Shown: piece by piece, positions 1 through 7,643 of the stretch
Layout: the number at the start of each line of letters is the position of its first letter
How positions within the stretch are numbered: position 1 is the first letter of the stretch
Assembly: GCA_965214055.1 (NCBI GenBank)
Contig: OZ243931.1
Location: 2,294,001 to 2,358,000, forward strand
Origin: WTGA01 sp965214055
GTDB lineage: Bacteria; Pseudomonadota; Gammaproteobacteria; Arenicellales; Poriferihabitantaceae
Direction: 5' to 3'
Length of the DNA: 64,000 nt
Notes under the pieces: model-generated
Told to the model about the DNA's origin: nothing
Databases searched by the model: none
The model's input: only the letters and a program-made list of their open reading frames with translations
Position numbers and translations under genes: made by a program

Positions 1-272
1 CCATCCCGACCATAGGACCTGAACAGGTTTTCCAGTTCGTGGAAGTTGTTGGAGGCGGGCCCGAAGTGACTGAAATAGGGGTCGCCATTCTTCTCGGCCT
101 CCTGCACTGCCCGGACAAATTCCTCGTGAGTGTGTCGATGAAAACTGTCTCCGCTGATATAGGCCGCATTGATTTTGTAGCGTAAAAACAAATGTTCAAA
201 GCTGCTTTTGACCGTGGTTGTGCCAGAACCGGATGAACCGGTTACGACAATAACGGGGTGAGACTGGGACAT
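1..272 (-). CDS. cbbP: Phosphoribulokinase, N-terminal part (runs off the left edge)
   Basis: This is the first 90 codons of a leftward gene starting at the ATG whose complement lies at 270-272. The translation has a P-loop near residues 11-20 (TGSSGSGTTT), then GDSFHR and, further on, HFGPASNNF and an FRSYG block, the pattern of the proteobacterial class I phosphoribulokinase. The enzyme uses ATP to make ribulose-1,5-bisphosphate from ribulose-5-phosphate, the step that commits carbon to RuBisCO in the Calvin cycle. It lies divergent from a CbbR-type regulator with 140 bp between the two starts, which is a classic cbb regulatory arrangement. The catalytic C-terminal portion is outside the window, so intactness cannot be judged. 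Confidence 0.9.
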   Translation of the reverse strand, partial: MSQSHPVIVVTGSSGSGTTTVKSSFEHLFLRYKINAAYISGDSFHRHTHEEFVRAVQEAEKNGDPYFSHFGPASNNFHELENLFRSYGRD

Positions 273-363
273 TTACAGGCCTGAGGAAGTAAGGTGGACA
301 GGCAATTTTTCGGTGGTTGAGGTAAAAATATTATATAAGGTATACTTAATAATAATATAAAAC

Positions 364-385
364 GGTATAATTGTTTATTTATACC
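364..385. promoter_or_regulatory. Candidate CbbR operator between cbbP and cbbR
   Basis: An inverted repeat GGTATA-N10-TATACC lies in the very A/T-rich 140-bp gap between the divergent cbbP and cbbR starts. A second palindromic patch (AAGGTATACTT, 337-347) shares the GGTATA core. LysR-type regulators bind interrupted dyads of this kind, and a TATAAT hexamer (366-371) sits inside the repeat, so binding could autorepress cbbR and control cbbP. The regulatory role is inferred from position and symmetry. Confidence 0.5.
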
Positions 386-412
386 ACAGAAAAACCAGTT
401 GGAGTTTAGTTT

Positions 413-1345
413 ATGGCGTTGCATATCACAATGCGTCAGTTACAGGTATTTGAGTCTGTAGCGCGACGTTTGAGTTTTACCCGGGCTGCCGAAGAATTGC
501 ATCTCACCCAGCCAGCCGTTTCCATGCAGGTCAAACAGCTGGAATCCATGGTTGATTTCTCATTATTCGAACAGTTGGGCAAGAAAGTATACCTCACGGA
601 AGCGGGTCAGGTCATGGTACAGCATAGCCGGAGGATGATGGCCCAACTGGTGGAGATTGAGAACGACATCAATTGCCTGCGGGGCATAGAGGGGGGGCAG
701 TTGAAATTGTGTATTGCCTCGACCGTGAACTATTTTGCCACCCGCCTGCTCTCGGAATTTTGCGAAAGATATAAATCGGTGGACATCAGCCTGGAAGTGA
801 TCAATCGGAAAAAATTGATCAGGCGGCTGGAGGCCAACGAACCGGACCTTGTGCTGATGGGGCAACCCCCCGAGGAACTGGATGTGGAGGCGTGTGCGTT
901 TATGGAAAATCCGCTAATCATCATTGCGGCCCCCGGACATCCACTGGCACAGCAGAAAAATATTCCCATTACCCGGATGTCAGAAGAAACGTTTGTCATG
1001 CGTGAGCCCGGGTCCGGTACGCGCATAGCGATGAAACGTATTTTTGACGAGCATGGCGTAATCCCCAACCCAGGGGTGCAACTGTCCAGCAATGAAACCA
1101 TCAAGCAAAGTGTAGAGGCCGGATTGGGGCTGGCCGTTGTCTCCTCGCACACCGTCGACCTAGAACTTGAAGCCGGTCGCTTGATCGCGCTCAATGTGGA
1201 ACATTTTCCAATCATGCGAAAATGGTATGTGGTCTATCGCCGGGGCAAACGGCTGTCAGTCACCGCAAGAGTTTTCCTGGATTTTGTCTTGTCCCAGGGA
1301 GAAATCAAACTGGCAGGGCCAACAGCGGTATCCTCCGGCGGTTGA
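413..1345 (+). CDS. cbbR: LysR-type transcriptional regulator, CbbR-like
   Basis: A 310-aa LysR-family regulator. The winged helix-turn-helix is at about residues 7-65 and contains the CbbR-like block RRLSFTRAAEELHLTQPAVS, followed by LFEQLGKKVYLTEAG. The effector-binding periplasmic-protein-like domain occupies roughly 95-300. The ATG at 413 has a GGAG sequence about 8 bases upstream; a second in-frame ATG five codons later is possible. CbbR proteins activate Calvin-cycle operons and respond to metabolites such as RuBP or phosphoenolpyruvate. Divergence from phosphoribulokinase supports this identity over other LysR members. The tail after about residue 297 (ending in VSSGG) is low in conservation features. 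Confidence 0.88.
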   Translation: MALHITMRQLQVFESVARRLSFTRAAEELHLTQPAVSMQVKQLESMVDFSLFEQLGKKVYLTEAGQVMVQHSRRMMAQLVEIENDINCLRGIEGGQLKLCIASTVNYFATRLLSEFCERYKSVDISLEVINRKKLIRRLEANEPDLVLMGQPPEELDVEACAFMENPLIIIAAPGHPLAQQKNIPITRMSEETFVMREPGSGTRIAMKRIFDEHGVIPNPGVQLSSNETIKQSVEAGLGLAVVSSHTVDLELEAGRLIALNVEHFPIMRKWYVVYRRGKRLSVTARVFLDFVLSQGEIKLAGPTAVSSGG

Positions 1346-1377
1346 ATCTGCTGGATGGTCGTACGGTCGTAAAGTCC

Positions 1378-1406
1378 TTGACTAATGAGCGTTCGTGTTC
1401 TTTAAT
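1378..1406 (+). promoter_or_regulatory. Promoter of tRNA-Phe
   Basis: TTGACT (1378-1383) and TTTAAT (1401-1406) are separated by exactly 17 bases and end 24 bases before the tRNA, matching a sigma-70 promoter for a stable RNA. Confidence 0.65.
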
Positions 1407-1430
1407 CCGCAGCTTCCTTCTTCATTATAA

Positions 1431-1506
1431 GGCCAGGTAGCTCAGTCGGTAGAGCAGTGGACTGAAAATCCTCGTGTCGGTGGTTCGATTCCGCCCCTGG
1501 CCACCA
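1431..1506 (+). tRNA. tRNA-Phe (GAA)
   Basis: A 76-nt cloverleaf with encoded CCA. The acceptor arms GGCCAGG and CCTGGCC pair fully, the D arm is GCTC...GAGC, the anticodon loop CTGAAAA reads GAA, and the T arm GGTGG-TTCGATT-CCGCC contains the invariant TTCGATT. The anticodon stem has one T-T mismatch. The sequence closely follows the bacterial tRNA-Phe consensus. Confidence 0.97.
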
Positions 1507-1522
1507 TCACCATATTTATCAA

Positions 1523-1554
1523 TGTACGTAATCCCAATTACTGGATTACGTACA
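1523..1554. repeat. Perfect 12-bp inverted repeat downstream of tRNA-Phe
   Basis: TGTACGTAATCC at 1523-1534 is matched by GGATTACGTACA at 1543-1554 around an 8-base loop. It begins 17 bases after the tRNA end. It could be a weak transcription terminator (CACTTTT follows), but the stem is unusually A/T rich and long for one, and it could equally be an integrase or phage-type operator at a tRNA-linked insertion site. No duplicate of the tRNA 3' end was found nearby. Confidence 0.7.
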
Positions 1555-1737
1555 CACTTTTCCAGCAGTAAACCATCAATTAAGCGCTTGCTTGCCTACA
1601 GAAATAAAATCCTGATATTTCCATTATAATCAACGGGATGTTTATTTAAGCCCAATTAAGCGTTTTCGTCAGTACGCATTGTAAAAAGATAGTATTCCAT
1701 TTGAATTTCTGACAAATTACTCTGGAGATACCAAACC

Positions 1738-2337
1738 ATGCGGGGACTTCCCAAGCGCATCATGGAATATGCCGAAATCCTCCCGGAGGCCACGCCGCTG
1801 TGTCCGGGTGCGATGCTCCATCTTGGTAACCGGGCTGCTGTTGACCAGGCATTGTCGCGGTTTGGACGATCCGGCAAGTTGCTGCACATCTGCCGGGGTG
1901 TCTACATGCGCCCGATCGAAACCCGTTTTGGCATTCGTGCGCCCAGCCTGAGCAAAGTGATCGCTGCGCTCTCGGCGTTATGGGGCGAGATGGTCGTGCC
2001 CTGCGGCGGTTCAGCAGCAAACCGTCTTGGATTGACCACCCAGAATCCGGTGCGCATGGTTTATCTCACATCCGGCCCTAGCCGCTGGCTGCACTTCGGT
2101 AGGCATCCCGTCGAATTGCGCCACGCTCCGTGCTGGCAACTCGCCGCGCCCCACCGCAAGGCGGGAGACATCATCCGTGCGTTGGCATGGCTGGGTCCTC
2201 ACGAAGTTGAGGGTGGCCTCGAAGCGGTTTTGCCCGGGCTTTCTCCGGATGACCGGAACGAACTGGCCGCCGCACGCAGGGGGATGCCGAACTGGATGGC
2301 CGAACCGGTGAGCGCACGACTGAGGCGGGATATCTGA
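1738..2337 (+). CDS. DUF6088 / AbiEi-like type IV antitoxin, orphan
   Basis: A 199-aa protein with the organization of DUF6088/AbiEi antitoxins: a small N-terminal winged-helix part (RAAVDQALSRFGRSGKL followed by CRGVYMRP) and a C-terminal region containing ANRLGLTTQNPVRMVYLTSG, a pattern typical of that family. AbiEi proteins are transcriptional repressors and antitoxins for the nucleotidyltransferase toxin AbiEii, which would normally be encoded immediately downstream. Here the downstream neighbour is a leftward J-domain gene, so the toxin is missing. The ATG is preceded by CTCTGGAGATACCAAACC, an adequate ribosome site. Position next to tRNA-Phe suggests a remnant of an inserted element. 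Confidence 0.75.
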   Translation: MRGLPKRIMEYAEILPEATPLCPGAMLHLGNRAAVDQALSRFGRSGKLLHICRGVYMRPIETRFGIRAPSLSKVIAALSALWGEMVVPCGGSAANRLGLTTQNPVRMVYLTSGPSRWLHFGRHPVELRHAPCWQLAAPHRKAGDIIRALAWLGPHEVEGGLEAVLPGLSPDDRNELAAARRGMPNWMAEPVSARLRRDI

Positions 2338-2431
2338 GTATTCCACGGAAGGTTGCCGCCCACCGTCGGGTACGGGAAGTTTTCCCGAAGCCTGACCTCC
2401 ATCCGGTACCACTCCCAATACCTGGAATCCG

Positions 2432-2445
2432 GTTAACCGGTTAAC
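2432..2445. repeat. 14-bp perfect palindrome GTTAACCGGTTAAC
   Basis: A perfect palindrome overlapping the stop codon of the J-domain gene, itself overlapping a second 12-bp palindrome (CCGGTTAACCGG, 2429-2440). It lies in the short gap between convergent genes. Function unknown; it might form a small bidirectional hairpin. Confidence 0.6.
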
Positions 2446-2906
2446 AGTGTATCCTTGGCCTTGTTGATCTTTGCTGCAAGAAAATCGGACCCGCCCCGGT
2501 CCGGATGAATTTTTTGCATCAGTTGTTTATGTGCCTCGATGATGCTTTCTTCGCTGGCACCCGGTTCAAGCCCAAGAATTTCATATGCTTCCTCCCTGGA
2601 CATGGTTTGGTCTGGTCGAGGTGGACGGCTTTCGCCGGTAAACGTTTCTTTGGTCTGGCTGAACTGGCTCCAGATTCTTTTCACGGTCAATGCCCGGTTA
2701 ATCCAGGGCATGGCGGCACTGAACAGGGCAAACAGCCAGGGAATACGGCCGGTCACGACGAGCAGCAACAGTACAGCCGCAAGGCCGTACAGCAATCCGG
2801 TAATCAATGACTTGTTGCGTCGTTCCGGAGGAGCGCGCCGATACCAGGCCAGGAACCACATGACCGCGATCAGTGCGACGAGCGCCAGAAACAGCCTTGG
2901 TGCCAT
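2433..2906 (-). CDS. Membrane-anchored J-domain (DnaJ-like) protein
   Basis: A 157-aa protein with an N-terminal membrane segment (about residues 4-20), two further hydrophobic stretches (about 36-53 and 56-68) and a C-terminal J domain (about 104-157) that carries the essential HPD motif at 134-136. J domains stimulate the ATPase of DnaK-type chaperones. An N-terminal membrane anchor with a C-terminal J domain resembles the TIM14/DjlC-like class found next to many gammaproteobacterial housekeeping genes. No zinc-finger or substrate-binding C-terminal domain is present, so this is a membrane-local DnaK recruiter rather than canonical DnaJ. It converges with the upstream AbiEi-like gene. Confidence 0.85.
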   Translation of the reverse strand: MAPRLFLALVALIAVMWFLAWYRRAPPERRNKSLITGLLYGLAAVLLLLVVTGRIPWLFALFSAAMPWINRALTVKRIWSQFSQTKETFTGESRPPRPDQTMSREEAYEILGLEPGASEESIIEAHKQLMQKIHPDRGGSDFLAAKINKAKDTLLTG

Positions 2907-2999
2907 AATTCCCCTATCCAGTTGGTTTCATGTAGTGAGATTGTATAGTTCTTTTGTCCGGTAGTGTATAGTGCCGCCAGATCAATCCGGGTTCCTGTC

Positions 3000-3602
3000 A
3001 TGTCTGAAACGATTCAAAGCATCCTTGTTTTCTGGTTCGGCAACAGTTCCAGCACACTCACAATCTGCGGCGAAAAGGAATCGATGTGGTGGAGTAAAAA
3101 TCCGGATATTGATCGCGAGATCACAGAGCGCTTTGAAACCATCACGCTGGCAATTGCCGACGGCAGGTTGAGGGAATGGCAGGTCTCACCACCGGGGCTG
3201 CTTGCATCGATTATTGCCCTGGACCAGTTTCCAAGAAACATGTACCGGGGGACGGCAAAGTCGTTCGCATTCGACTCCATGGCGCTTGGTTTCTCGAATA
3301 CCATGATCGAGAACGAATGGGACCAGGAACTGCACCGTGCCTATCGGGGTTTTGCCTACATGCCGTTTGAACACAGTGAAGACCTTCACGATCAATACCG
3401 GTGCGTGTCCCTGTTCAGAAAGTTAAGTGAACTGGCCCCGGAAGAAGAGAGGGAAAAGCTCGGGGCATGGGTTCAATTTGCCATCCGGCACATGGAAATC
3501 ATTGAACGCTTTGGACGGTTTCCCCACAGGAATCAAATCCTGGAAAGACAGACGACGGTTGAAGAGGACGAATTTCTGCAACAGCCGAATTCCTCTTTTT
3601 GA
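3000..3602 (+). CDS. DUF924 family protein
   Basis: A 200-aa helical protein of the DUF924 family. The recognisable blocks are VLVFWFG near the start, WWSKNPDIDREI, ALDQFPRNMYRGT at about residues 70-85, FAYMPFEHSEDL and the C-terminal FGRFPHRNQILER. The fold is thought to be TPR-like and the biochemical role is unknown. An upstream in-frame start exists at 2964, but family members begin close to the ATG at 3000 (MSETIQ), which I prefer. It stands alone, with the convergent protease gene downstream. Confidence 0.85.
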   Translation: MSETIQSILVFWFGNSSSTLTICGEKESMWWSKNPDIDREITERFETITLAIADGRLREWQVSPPGLLASIIALDQFPRNMYRGTAKSFAFDSMALGFSNTMIENEWDQELHRAYRGFAYMPFEHSEDLHDQYRCVSLFRKLSELAPEEEREKLGAWVQFAIRHMEIIERFGRFPHRNQILERQTTVEEDEFLQQPNSSF

Positions 3603-3725
3603 CGGTACAGAACGAGAGAGGTCTGTACAGGTTGAACGGGTGGGGGGACGCCTGCGGACTCCATGCAGTTTGTACCCGCCGTGCACAACAGGCCGGTCCC
3701 TGTTTTGCATGGCGGGGTCCGGAGG

Positions 3726-5273
3726 TTATGCCGACATTGGGACAGCAATGAATCGCGTCTTTTTGTTCCGTTCGATAAGGAGCAGTACCCATTCTTCATT
3801 GTCCTGCCGGAAAAGGTCGATGGCCTGAATGACGTCTTCGGGCTGGAAAACATCTGTTTTACCCACCTGCTTGATGATATCGCCTTCCCGAAGACCGCGC
3901 TGTTCTGCCTCGCTGTCCGGGTCCACCTCGACAATGATGACACCGGTGGAGTCTCCATCAAGACCGAATTGTTGCAGGGAGTCATTGTCAATGCCTGCCA
4001 GATACAGGCCCAGGGCTTTTTTCAATTTTTTTCCGTCGGGACCACTCTGGGCGAGCTCGGATTCTTCGTGGCTGCCCACCACAACATCAAGTGCCAGGGT
4101 GGCATCGTTTCTCCAGACCTCAACCGACACCTTCCGGTCTTTTTTTGTCAGTGCCACAATTTTGGGCAGGTCCTGCATCTTCCCGACGGGTTCACCACCA
4201 AAGGACAGTATGATGTCTCCCGCTTCGATACCGGCGCGTTCTGCCGGCGTATTTTCATAGACCTGGGTAACCAGCGCGCCGCTCGAATCCTCGCGTCCCA
4301 GGCTTTTCGCAATTTCATCGGTAACCGACTGGATACCCACGCCCAGAAACCCACGCTGGACGGTGCCGCTTTCCGCCAGTTGGGTCACCACACTGCCTGC
4401 CATGGATGAAGGGATGGCAAATCCGATGCCCACACTGCCACCATTGGGAGAGAAAATCACGCTGTTCACCCCAATGACTTCGCCTTTGGTATTGAAAAGA
4501 GGCCCCCCTGAATTTCCCCGGTTGATGGGTGCATCAATCTGTATGAAGTCGTCCAGCGGGCCGGAGTTGATATTCCGGCCACGGGCTGAAATGATCCCGC
4601 TTGTTGTGGTACCGCCGAGGCCAAACGGGTTGCCGATGGCGATTACCCAGTCCCCCACTTCTGCGTGGTCCGAGTCGCCAAAAACCACGTAGGGCAACTC
4701 ATGATCCGTCTTGATTTCCAACAGCGCCAGATCGGTTTTCTGATCGGTTCCCTTCAGTTCAGCAGGAACGCGTGTGCCATTGTCAAACACCACTTCGATC
4801 TCATCCGCATCCTTGATGACGTGGTAATTCGTGACCACCAGACCTGCCGGGTCAATAATGAAACCCGAACCCACCGCTGTGGATTTTCTTTCAATGGGTC
4901 GATTTTGGTTTCTGTTTTGCCCTGGATTCAGTTGTTCCCCAAAAAACCGTTTGAAATACTTTTCGATCTGTGGTGGCAGGTTTTCGAAATGAAAGGGCAG
5001 TTCCGGGGCCATCACGATGGTCGTGCCGGTGACTGAAATGTTGACCACGGCGGGCTTCACCGCTTTCACCAGCTCGGCAAAGCCATCATTGACGTTGATC
5101 TGCGCCAGGTCCGCGGCGGCATGCGCCGGTTCGCTTTTCGCCCAGGTTGCCGCGGAGGAAATGGTCAGCAGGGCGACTGCGGTGACGAACCCGGCAAGGA
5201 GAAACGCGGCCAATGCCGGGGTGTGGTTCCCCCCCCGGTTCAGGGTCGTCAGCATAAATTTGTTGTTCATCAT
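3726..5273 (-). CDS. degP: Periplasmic serine endoprotease DegP/HtrA (Do family)
   Basis: A 515-aa Do-type protease. After an N-terminal signal segment (hydrophobic about 21-45), the trypsin-like domain shows the catalytic triad His151 (TNYHVI), Asp181 (TDLALLEI) and Ser255 (GNSGGPL). Two PDZ domains follow, at about 305-400 and 415-510. These enzymes act in the periplasm, degrading or refolding misfolded envelope proteins. Length and two-PDZ architecture fit DegP/DegQ/MucD. The gene lies 124 bp downstream of pyrC' in the same direction and probably has its own promoter. A stretch of Asn/Gln/Arg residues at 117-128 corresponds to the flexible LA loop. Confidence 0.93.
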   Translation of the reverse strand: MMNNKFMLTTLNRGGNHTPALAAFLLAGFVTAVALLTISSAATWAKSEPAHAAADLAQINVNDGFAELVKAVKPAVVNISVTGTTIVMAPELPFHFENLPPQIEKYFKRFFGEQLNPGQNRNQNRPIERKSTAVGSGFIIDPAGLVVTNYHVIKDADEIEVVFDNGTRVPAELKGTDQKTDLALLEIKTDHELPYVVFGDSDHAEVGDWVIAIGNPFGLGGTTTSGIISARGRNINSGPLDDFIQIDAPINRGNSGGPLFNTKGEVIGVNSVIFSPNGGSVGIGFAIPSSMAGSVVTQLAESGTVQRGFLGVGIQSVTDEIAKSLGREDSSGALVTQVYENTPAERAGIEAGDIILSFGGEPVGKMQDLPKIVALTKKDRKVSVEVWRNDATLALDVVVGSHEESELAQSGPDGKKLKKALGLYLAGIDNDSLQQFGLDGDSTGVIIVEVDPDSEAEQRGLREGDIIKQVGKTDVFQPEDVIQAIDLFRQDNEEWVLLLIERNKKTRFIAVPMSA

Positions 5274-5397
5274 GATTTCAGAAAATTATTAAACAGTGTG
5301 GGGATTGAAACAGGATCATCCTGACGACAAGATGAACAAGTGATTACATAATGGTAATATTGCCGGTAGCAGGGCGTGTCCTTTCCGGATCAAGAGA

Positions 5398-6672
5398 TTA
5401 TTCCCGGTATACCCATTTCCCGGAAAGCATGGTCCGGGTCACTTTCCCCTTTAGTTTTACTCCGTAAAAGGGGGAGTTTCGGCCTTTGCTTCGCATCGTG
5501 TGCTCATCGAGTTGCCAGGTTTTCTGTGGGTCGTACAGACAAAGGTCCGCCTGGGCACCGGGGCCCAGATGACCGGCATTGGTACCGAGTATTCTTGCAG
5601 GGTGGGCAGTCAGTGCGGAAACCGCGGTTTCCATGTCCAGTTTTTTCTTCCTGACCAGGCTCATGGTCAGGGTCAATAATGTATCGACACCGGCGATGCC
5701 GGTGGCGGCCTCACTGAATGGAGCCAGTTTCGAATCTGCGCCATGGGGCTGGTGGTCGGAACAGATGGCGGCGATATGCCCTTTTGCTACCCCCTGGATC
5801 AGCTCGGCCCGGTCCTGCCGGGTTCGTAATGGCGGCATCACCTTGTACTGGGTATCAAAGGCACCGATATCGTTTTCTGAAAAAAGCAGCTGGTGAATGG
5901 CTACACTGGCGGTAACCGGCAGTTCCCGGTTCCGGGCTTCTGCGATCATGGTCACGGACCGTCCACAGGAAATCAGGTCAAAGTGTGCTCGGGCACCGCT
6001 GGTTTCGATCAGGGCAAGGTCCCGGGCAACCCCGACGGTTTCAGCCGCTTCCGGGATGGCAGGCAATCCCAGGAGCGTGCTGACCGCCCCTTCATGGACA
6101 ACACCGTTTCCCTGGAGCCAGGCATCCCGCGGGGTGAGAAACACAGGTAAATCATAGGTTGATGCGTACTGCATGGCACGCCGCATCACCAGGGTGTTTT
6201 TGACGATCTCCTGTGCATTGCTGACGCCAACACACCCCGCGTCCGTCAGCATGGCCATATCGGTCAGTCTTTGGCCTTTGAGACCTACCGTGAGCGCACC
6301 CAGAGGATGCACCCTGGCATACCCCAGATCCTGGGCACGGTTGATAATCATGTGCACCATGGCAGGGGTGTCAATAATCGGAAACGTATCCGGGGGGCAA
6401 ACCATTCTCGTGATGCCGGCACTGGCTGCGGCCCGGGTTTCACTTTTGATGGTGGCCTTGTGCTCTTCGCCGGGTTCCCGCAGTCTGGCGCACAGGTCGA
6501 TGATCCCTGGAAGCACGTATTGCCCGGAAGCATTGATTTCCCGGTCGGCGGTGAAACCGGCCGGTTTACTCCCGATGCCGACAATTTTATTCTTGCTGAT
6601 ATATAGATTTCGAATGCCGTTAATTCCGTTACCAGGGTCAATGACCTGTCCGTTGCGAATAACGGTTTTCAT
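5398..6672 (-). CDS. pyrC': Dihydroorotase-like non-catalytic subunit of aspartate carbamoyltransferase
   Basis: A 424-aa amidohydrolase-fold protein of the dihydroorotase type (VLPGIIDL, LREPGEEHK, SDHQPH near 308). The first metal-binding motif, normally DxHxH before LREPG, reads DLCARLREPG here, so both zinc-ligand histidines are gone. The later HxH-type positions are also altered (FLTPRD in place of the usual carboxylysine/His region), whereas SDH remains. Loss of these ligands defines PyrC' (PyrX), the inactive homologue that in Pseudomonas and relatives assembles with PyrB into a dodecameric ATCase. It overlaps pyrB by four bases (ATGA), consistent with stoichiometric, coupled translation. 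A separate catalytic dihydroorotase should exist elsewhere. Confidence 0.88.
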   Translation of the reverse strand: MKTVIRNGQVIDPGNGINGIRNLYISKNKIVGIGSKPAGFTADREINASGQYVLPGIIDLCARLREPGEEHKATIKSETRAAASAGITRMVCPPDTFPIIDTPAMVHMIINRAQDLGYARVHPLGALTVGLKGQRLTDMAMLTDAGCVGVSNAQEIVKNTLVMRRAMQYASTYDLPVFLTPRDAWLQGNGVVHEGAVSTLLGLPAIPEAAETVGVARDLALIETSGARAHFDLISCGRSVTMIAEARNRELPVTASVAIHQLLFSENDIGAFDTQYKVMPPLRTRQDRAELIQGVAKGHIAAICSDHQPHGADSKLAPFSEAATGIAGVDTLLTLTMSLVRKKKLDMETAVSALTAHPARILGTNAGHLGPGAQADLCLYDPQKTWQLDEHTMRSKGRNSPFYGVKLKGKVTRTMLSGKWVYRE

Positions 6673-7643
6673 CGCCGTTTTTCCTGGCCACCCATGAGCT
6701 TTGCCATGATGGACATTCGAACGGCAATCCCATTGGTTACCTGGTTGAGTATCACAGACCGGGAGCCATCCGCCACGCTGGAGGCGATTTCCAGTCCACG
6801 ATTGATGGGACCGGGATGCATGACCATGGCGTCCTCGTTGGCAAATTGCAACTTCTTTTCAGTGAGCCCGTATCGTTGGAAATACTCCTGTTCACTGGGG
6901 ATCAATTGCCCATCCATTCTCTCATGCTGGATCCGCAGCATGATGATGACATCAATTCCGTCCAGTCCACCAGTGAGGTCACTTGTGGTGGTGACCCCCA
7001 TGGTTTCAATTTCGGTGGGAATCAGTGTTCTGGGTCCGATCACCCGAATCTCGTTGACACCCAGAATATTCAGCGCATGAATCTGAGAACGGGCAACCCT
7101 GGAGTGCAGTATGTCGCCGACGATTGCGACCTTTAACCGGGAGAAGTCCGGTTTCTTCTGGCGTATGGTGAACATGTCCAGCATGGCCTGGGTAGGGTGC
7201 GAGTGACGCCCATCCCCTGCATTGATAACCTTGATATTGTCTGGCAGGTGGGCGGCAATAAGGTGGGCGGCACCGCTGGCCCTGTCGCGAACGATGAACA
7301 AGTCGGTATGCATGGCTTCGAGTGTGCGCACGGTATCCAGAATGGATTCTCCCTTTGTGGTGGACATCCGGGATGCATTCAGGTTGATCACGTCGGCGGA
7401 AAGCCGTTTGCCTGCGATTTCAAACGTTGTGCGGGTTCGGGTGCTTGGCTCAAAAAAAAGATTGACGAGGGTTTTTCCACGCAACAACGGGACCTTTTTG
7501 ATTTCTCTGTGGCCGAAATTGATGAATGATTCCGCCGTATCAAGGATATTGACCAGGGACTTTCGGGTCAGCCCATTGATTGTCAGGAAGTGCTTGAGGT
7601 TGCCGTTTTCATCAAACTGGATGGAGCTGTCAGGGGCTCTCAT
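6669..7643 (-). CDS. pyrB: Aspartate carbamoyltransferase catalytic chain
   Basis: A 324-aa ATCase. The carbamoyl-phosphate motif FEPSTRTRTTFE is at about residues 64-75, HPTQ at about 148 and the C-terminal HPGPINRG at about 276-283. The enzyme joins carbamoyl phosphate and aspartate to make carbamoyl-aspartate, the committed step of pyrimidine synthesis. An N-terminal extension of about ten residues relative to minimal PyrB, together with the following pyrC', fits class A ATCase. It overlaps the upstream ruvX-pyrR gene by 14 bases and pyrC' by four, so the three form one operon. Confidence 0.95.
   Translation of the reverse strand: MRAPDSSIQFDENGNLKHFLTINGLTRKSLVNILDTAESFINFGHREIKKVPLLRGKTLVNLFFEPSTRTRTTFEIAGKRLSADVINLNASRMSTTKGESILDTVRTLEAMHTDLFIVRDRASGAAHLIAAHLPDNIKVINAGDGRHSHPTQAMLDMFTIRQKKPDFSRLKVAIVGDILHSRVARSQIHALNILGVNEIRVIGPRTLIPTEIETMGVTTTSDLTGGLDGIDVIIMLRIQHERMDGQLIPSEQEYFQRYGLTEKKLQFANEDAMVMHPGPINRGLEIASSVADGSRSVILNQVTNGIAVRMSIMAKLMGGQEKRR

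Noticed and set aside
3605..3628. Hairpin GTACAGA...TCTGTAC as terminator of DUF924/DegP
   Set aside because: No T-run follows on either strand and the loop is 10 bases; too weak to call.
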